From Chitinophagales bacterium (GTDB lineage Bacteria > Bacteroidota > Bacteroidia > Chitinophagales > Saprospiraceae), in contig JAAFJY010000033.1 in NCBI GenBank assembly GCA_013299105.1, forward strand, positions 1-64,000: DNA of 64,000 nucleotides, read 5' to 3'. A program made the translations under genes and the position numbers. Position 1 is the first letter of the stretch, and the number at the start of each line of letters is the position of its first letter. Below are positions 62,276 to 64,000 of the stretch, in pieces. The notes below the pieces were generated by a model. The model was not told the origin of the DNA. It saw nothing but the letters and a program-made list of their open reading frames with translations, and did no database searches.

Positions 62276-62459
62276 TGAGTAAAATGGTATGTTTTTCCAA
62301 CGGCAAAATAAGCGGAAAATTATTATTCGAAAGGAAGCCAATATTCAGAAGCTTTGTCAGTCAACGCATATCCTGCCCCAATACCCTCTTTCCTCCTTGG
62401 ACTTTTCAACATTTCAACGCTTCAACATTTCAACTACCTCCAGAATTCACGAAAAAACA

Positions 62460-62491
62460 TTGACACCCGTCCATAAATAATCGTACCTTTG
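62460..62491 (+). promoter_or_regulatory. Promoter of typA
   Basis: TTG (62460-62462), 21 bases, then TACCTTTG (62484-62491): a good match to the phylum's promoter pattern. It leaves a leader of about 60 bases carrying the short ORF at 62508. Between the giant gene and this promoter are CAACATTTCAAC words. Confidence 0.6.
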
Positions 62492-62507
62492 CGCCCGAAT
62501 TCGCAGC

Positions 62508-62555
62508 ATGGGTGACCAAATCCCAAAAAGGCGTCTTAAGCTGCGACGAAAATGA
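62508..62555 (+). CDS. Short basic leader ORF before typA
   Basis: ATG 62508 starts a 15-codon frame (MGDQIPKRRLKLRRK) ending at TGA 62553-62555, four bases before the typA ATG. Its second half is strongly basic. It could be a regulatory leader peptide or coupling ORF; no homologue is known to me. Confidence 0.4.
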   Translation: MGDQIPKRRLKLRRK

Positions 62556-62559
62556 TTTT

Positions 62560-64000
62560 ATGGAGTTACGAAATATTGCCATCATCGCCCACGTAGACCA
62601 CGGTAAAACCACCCTGGTAGACAAGATGATCATGGCCGGTAAACTTTTCAAGGACCATGAAAAGCCCGGCGAACTAATCCTCGATAACAACGACCTGGAA
62701 CGCGAACGCGGCATCACTATTTTGGCCAAAAACGTGTCTATTCGTTACAAAGACTACAAAATCAACATCATCGACACCCCTGGTCACTCCGACTTTGGTG
62801 GTGAGGTGGAGCGTGTGCTCAACATGGCGGATGGCGTATTGTTGTTGGTGGATGCTTTTGAAGGTCCCATGCCACAAACCCGTTTCGTTTTGCAAAAAGC
62901 GCTCGAACTGGGTAAAAAGCCGATTGTGGTCATCAACAAAGTCGACAAGGAAAACTGTACTCCTGACGAAGTACACGAGGGCGTGTTCGACCTGATGGTC
63001 AGCTTGGATGCTACCGAGGAGCAGTTGGATTTCCCTGCGCTTTTCGGTTCTGGCAAAGGTGGTTGGATGAGTACTGATTGGAAGGTGAAAACCGATTCGA
63101 TTACGCCTCTTTTGGACGCAATTGTACAATATATCCCCGCTCCAAGCGTAAGCGAGGGCAATACCCAATTGCTCATTACCTCCTTGGATTACTCTAACTT
63201 CATTGGCCGTATTGCCATTGGTCGTTTGAACCGTGGCAGCTTGAAGGAAAACCAAATGGTGGCCCTCTGCAAAAAAGACGGCAGCATCGTGAAGAGTCGC
63301 CTACGCGGCTTGTACGTGTTCGATGGCTTTGAAAAAACCAAGGTTGATGCCGTTGAGGCGGGTGAAATCTGCGCCTTGGTAGGTCTGGATGGTTTCGACA
63401 TTGGCGACACCGTTGCTGATGCTGAAAACCCTGAGGCACTGCCACCGATCACCATCGATGAGCCCACAATGAGCATGTTGTTTACCATCAACGACTCGCC
63501 GTTCTTTGGCCAGGAAGGCAAATTTGTGACTTCTCGCCACGTAAAAGAGCGCTTGGAAAAAGAGCTGGAAAAGAACCTGGCCCTGCGCGTAGCCGACACC
63601 GACTCTGCCGATTCTTGGCGGGTATTTGGTCGTGGGGTATTGCACCTGGCGGTTTTGATCGAAACCATGCGCCGCGAAGGTTACGAACTACAAATCGGCC
63701 AGCCACAGGTAATCATGAAGCGCATCAACGGCGTTTTGCACGAACCAGTAGAAGAACTGAGCATCGACTTGCCTGAAGACGTATCCGGCAAAGCCATCGA
63801 AATGGTGACCCGCCGCCGTGGCATGATGACCAACATGGAACCTAAAGGCGACCGCATGTTGCTGCGTTTTGAAATTCCATCGCGGGGTATCATTGGCTTG
63901 CGCAACCAAATGTTGACCCAAACCGCAGGTGAAGCCGTGATGACTCACCGCTTCATCGAATTCCAGCCGCACAAAGGCGAAATTCCGGGCCGCATCAACG
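62560..64000 (+). CDS. typA: GTP-binding ribosome-associated factor TypA/BipA (3' end beyond window)
   Basis: 480 residues are visible from ATG 62560 (of about 600 expected). G1 AHVDHGKTTLVDKM, switch I RERGITI, G3 DTPGHSDFGGEVERVL, G4 NKVD; then an EF-Tu-like domain II (GRIAIGRLNRGSLKENQ) and an EF-G-like domain (RGVLHLAVLIETMRREGYEL). TypA is a GTPase that binds the ribosome and helps assembly under stress and cold. The window ends inside the domain after SRGIIGLRNQMLTQT. Confidence 0.95.
   Translation, partial: MELRNIAIIAHVDHGKTTLVDKMIMAGKLFKDHEKPGELILDNNDLERERGITILAKNVSIRYKDYKINIIDTPGHSDFGGEVERVLNMADGVLLLVDAFEGPMPQTRFVLQKALELGKKPIVVINKVDKENCTPDEVHEGVFDLMVSLDATEEQLDFPALFGSGKGGWMSTDWKVKTDSITPLLDAIVQYIPAPSVSEGNTQLLITSLDYSNFIGRIAIGRLNRGSLKENQMVALCKKDGSIVKSRLRGLYVFDGFEKTKVDAVEAGEICALVGLDGFDIGDTVADAENPEALPPITIDEPTMSMLFTINDSPFFGQEGKFVTSRHVKERLEKELEKNLALRVADTDSADSWRVFGRGVLHLAVLIETMRREGYELQIGQPQVIMKRINGVLHEPVEELSIDLPEDVSGKAIEMVTRRRGMMTNMEPKGDRMLLRFEIPSRGIIGLRNQMLTQTAGEAVMTHRFIEFQPHKGEIPGRIN

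Overview
This window is a stretch of a Bacteroidota chromosome, most likely a Saprospiraceae-type organism (Haliscomenobacter-like; the genus is inference). The evidence is a type IX secretion sorting domain on one protein, a CHU_C/gliding-type C-terminal domain on a giant repeat protein, the two-FtsX-domain permease family, TAnnTTTG promoter boxes with an upstream TTG, no Shine-Dalgarno consensus at most starts, and PanD next to a UPF0104 flippase. Coding density is moderate. Many intergenic gaps are long and filled with dispersed short repeats, which are the most distinctive feature of the window.

Layout. 1-2.3 kb: tail of an unknown gene, a MITE-like repeat, then a three-gene hipB-hipS-hipT toxin-antitoxin operon. 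2.4-6.3 kb: an ECF sigma factor with an anti-sigma/TonB-like membrane protein, divergent from a secreted VWA protein. 6.4-18.4 kb (minus strand): three FtsX-type permeases, their LolD-like ATPase and an HlyD-type adaptor, preceded by a sigma-54-like promoter with two phased palindromic sites, and an NtrB-like histidine kinase upstream. 19-23 kb: a catalytically incomplete M16 protein and a panD-flippase-rfaE2 operon. 23.5-27.6 kb: a 1342-residue protein with two cyclase homology domains, an ATPase and TPRs, laid out like mammalian soluble adenylyl cyclase. 28-32 kb: tRNA-Val, an S23-type four-helix-bundle protein, tRNA-Pro, a GNAT, a GH43 enzyme, and what looks like a stranded polymorphic-toxin module with a putative immunity gene. 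32.9-37.4 kb: a cyclic-nucleotide-domain histidine kinase, a response regulator fused to a thioredoxin-reductase-like flavoprotein lacking CxxC, and a MATE pump in one operon. 37.6-47.7 kb: M19 dipeptidase, SPOR and WD40 proteins, Dcd, RfbD, a CBS protein with NhaD antiporter, and glucan phosphorylase. 47.7-48.4 kb: a G/T-rich 275-bp tandem repeat full of GGTTTAG. 49-64 kb: a helical protein of unknown function, STAS, ClpC, InfC, a UBP zinc finger protein, a T9SS protein, a 1543-residue SBBP/Ig/CHU_C protein, and the start of TypA.

Repeat families seen by eye: (I) a ~290-320 bp element with 15-bp terminal inverted repeats (3 copies); (II) a ~135 bp hairpin element with base-pair-preserving changes (4 copies), one interrupted by a 215-bp insert with its own inverted ends; (III) an AATTCTG-rich element (3 copies); (IV) a 40-bp unit with a GATGGGC-AAC-GCCCATC hairpin; (V) TTAGTTG/TTAATGG arrays beside gene ends. 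All functions are inferred from recognisable motifs; no searches were run.
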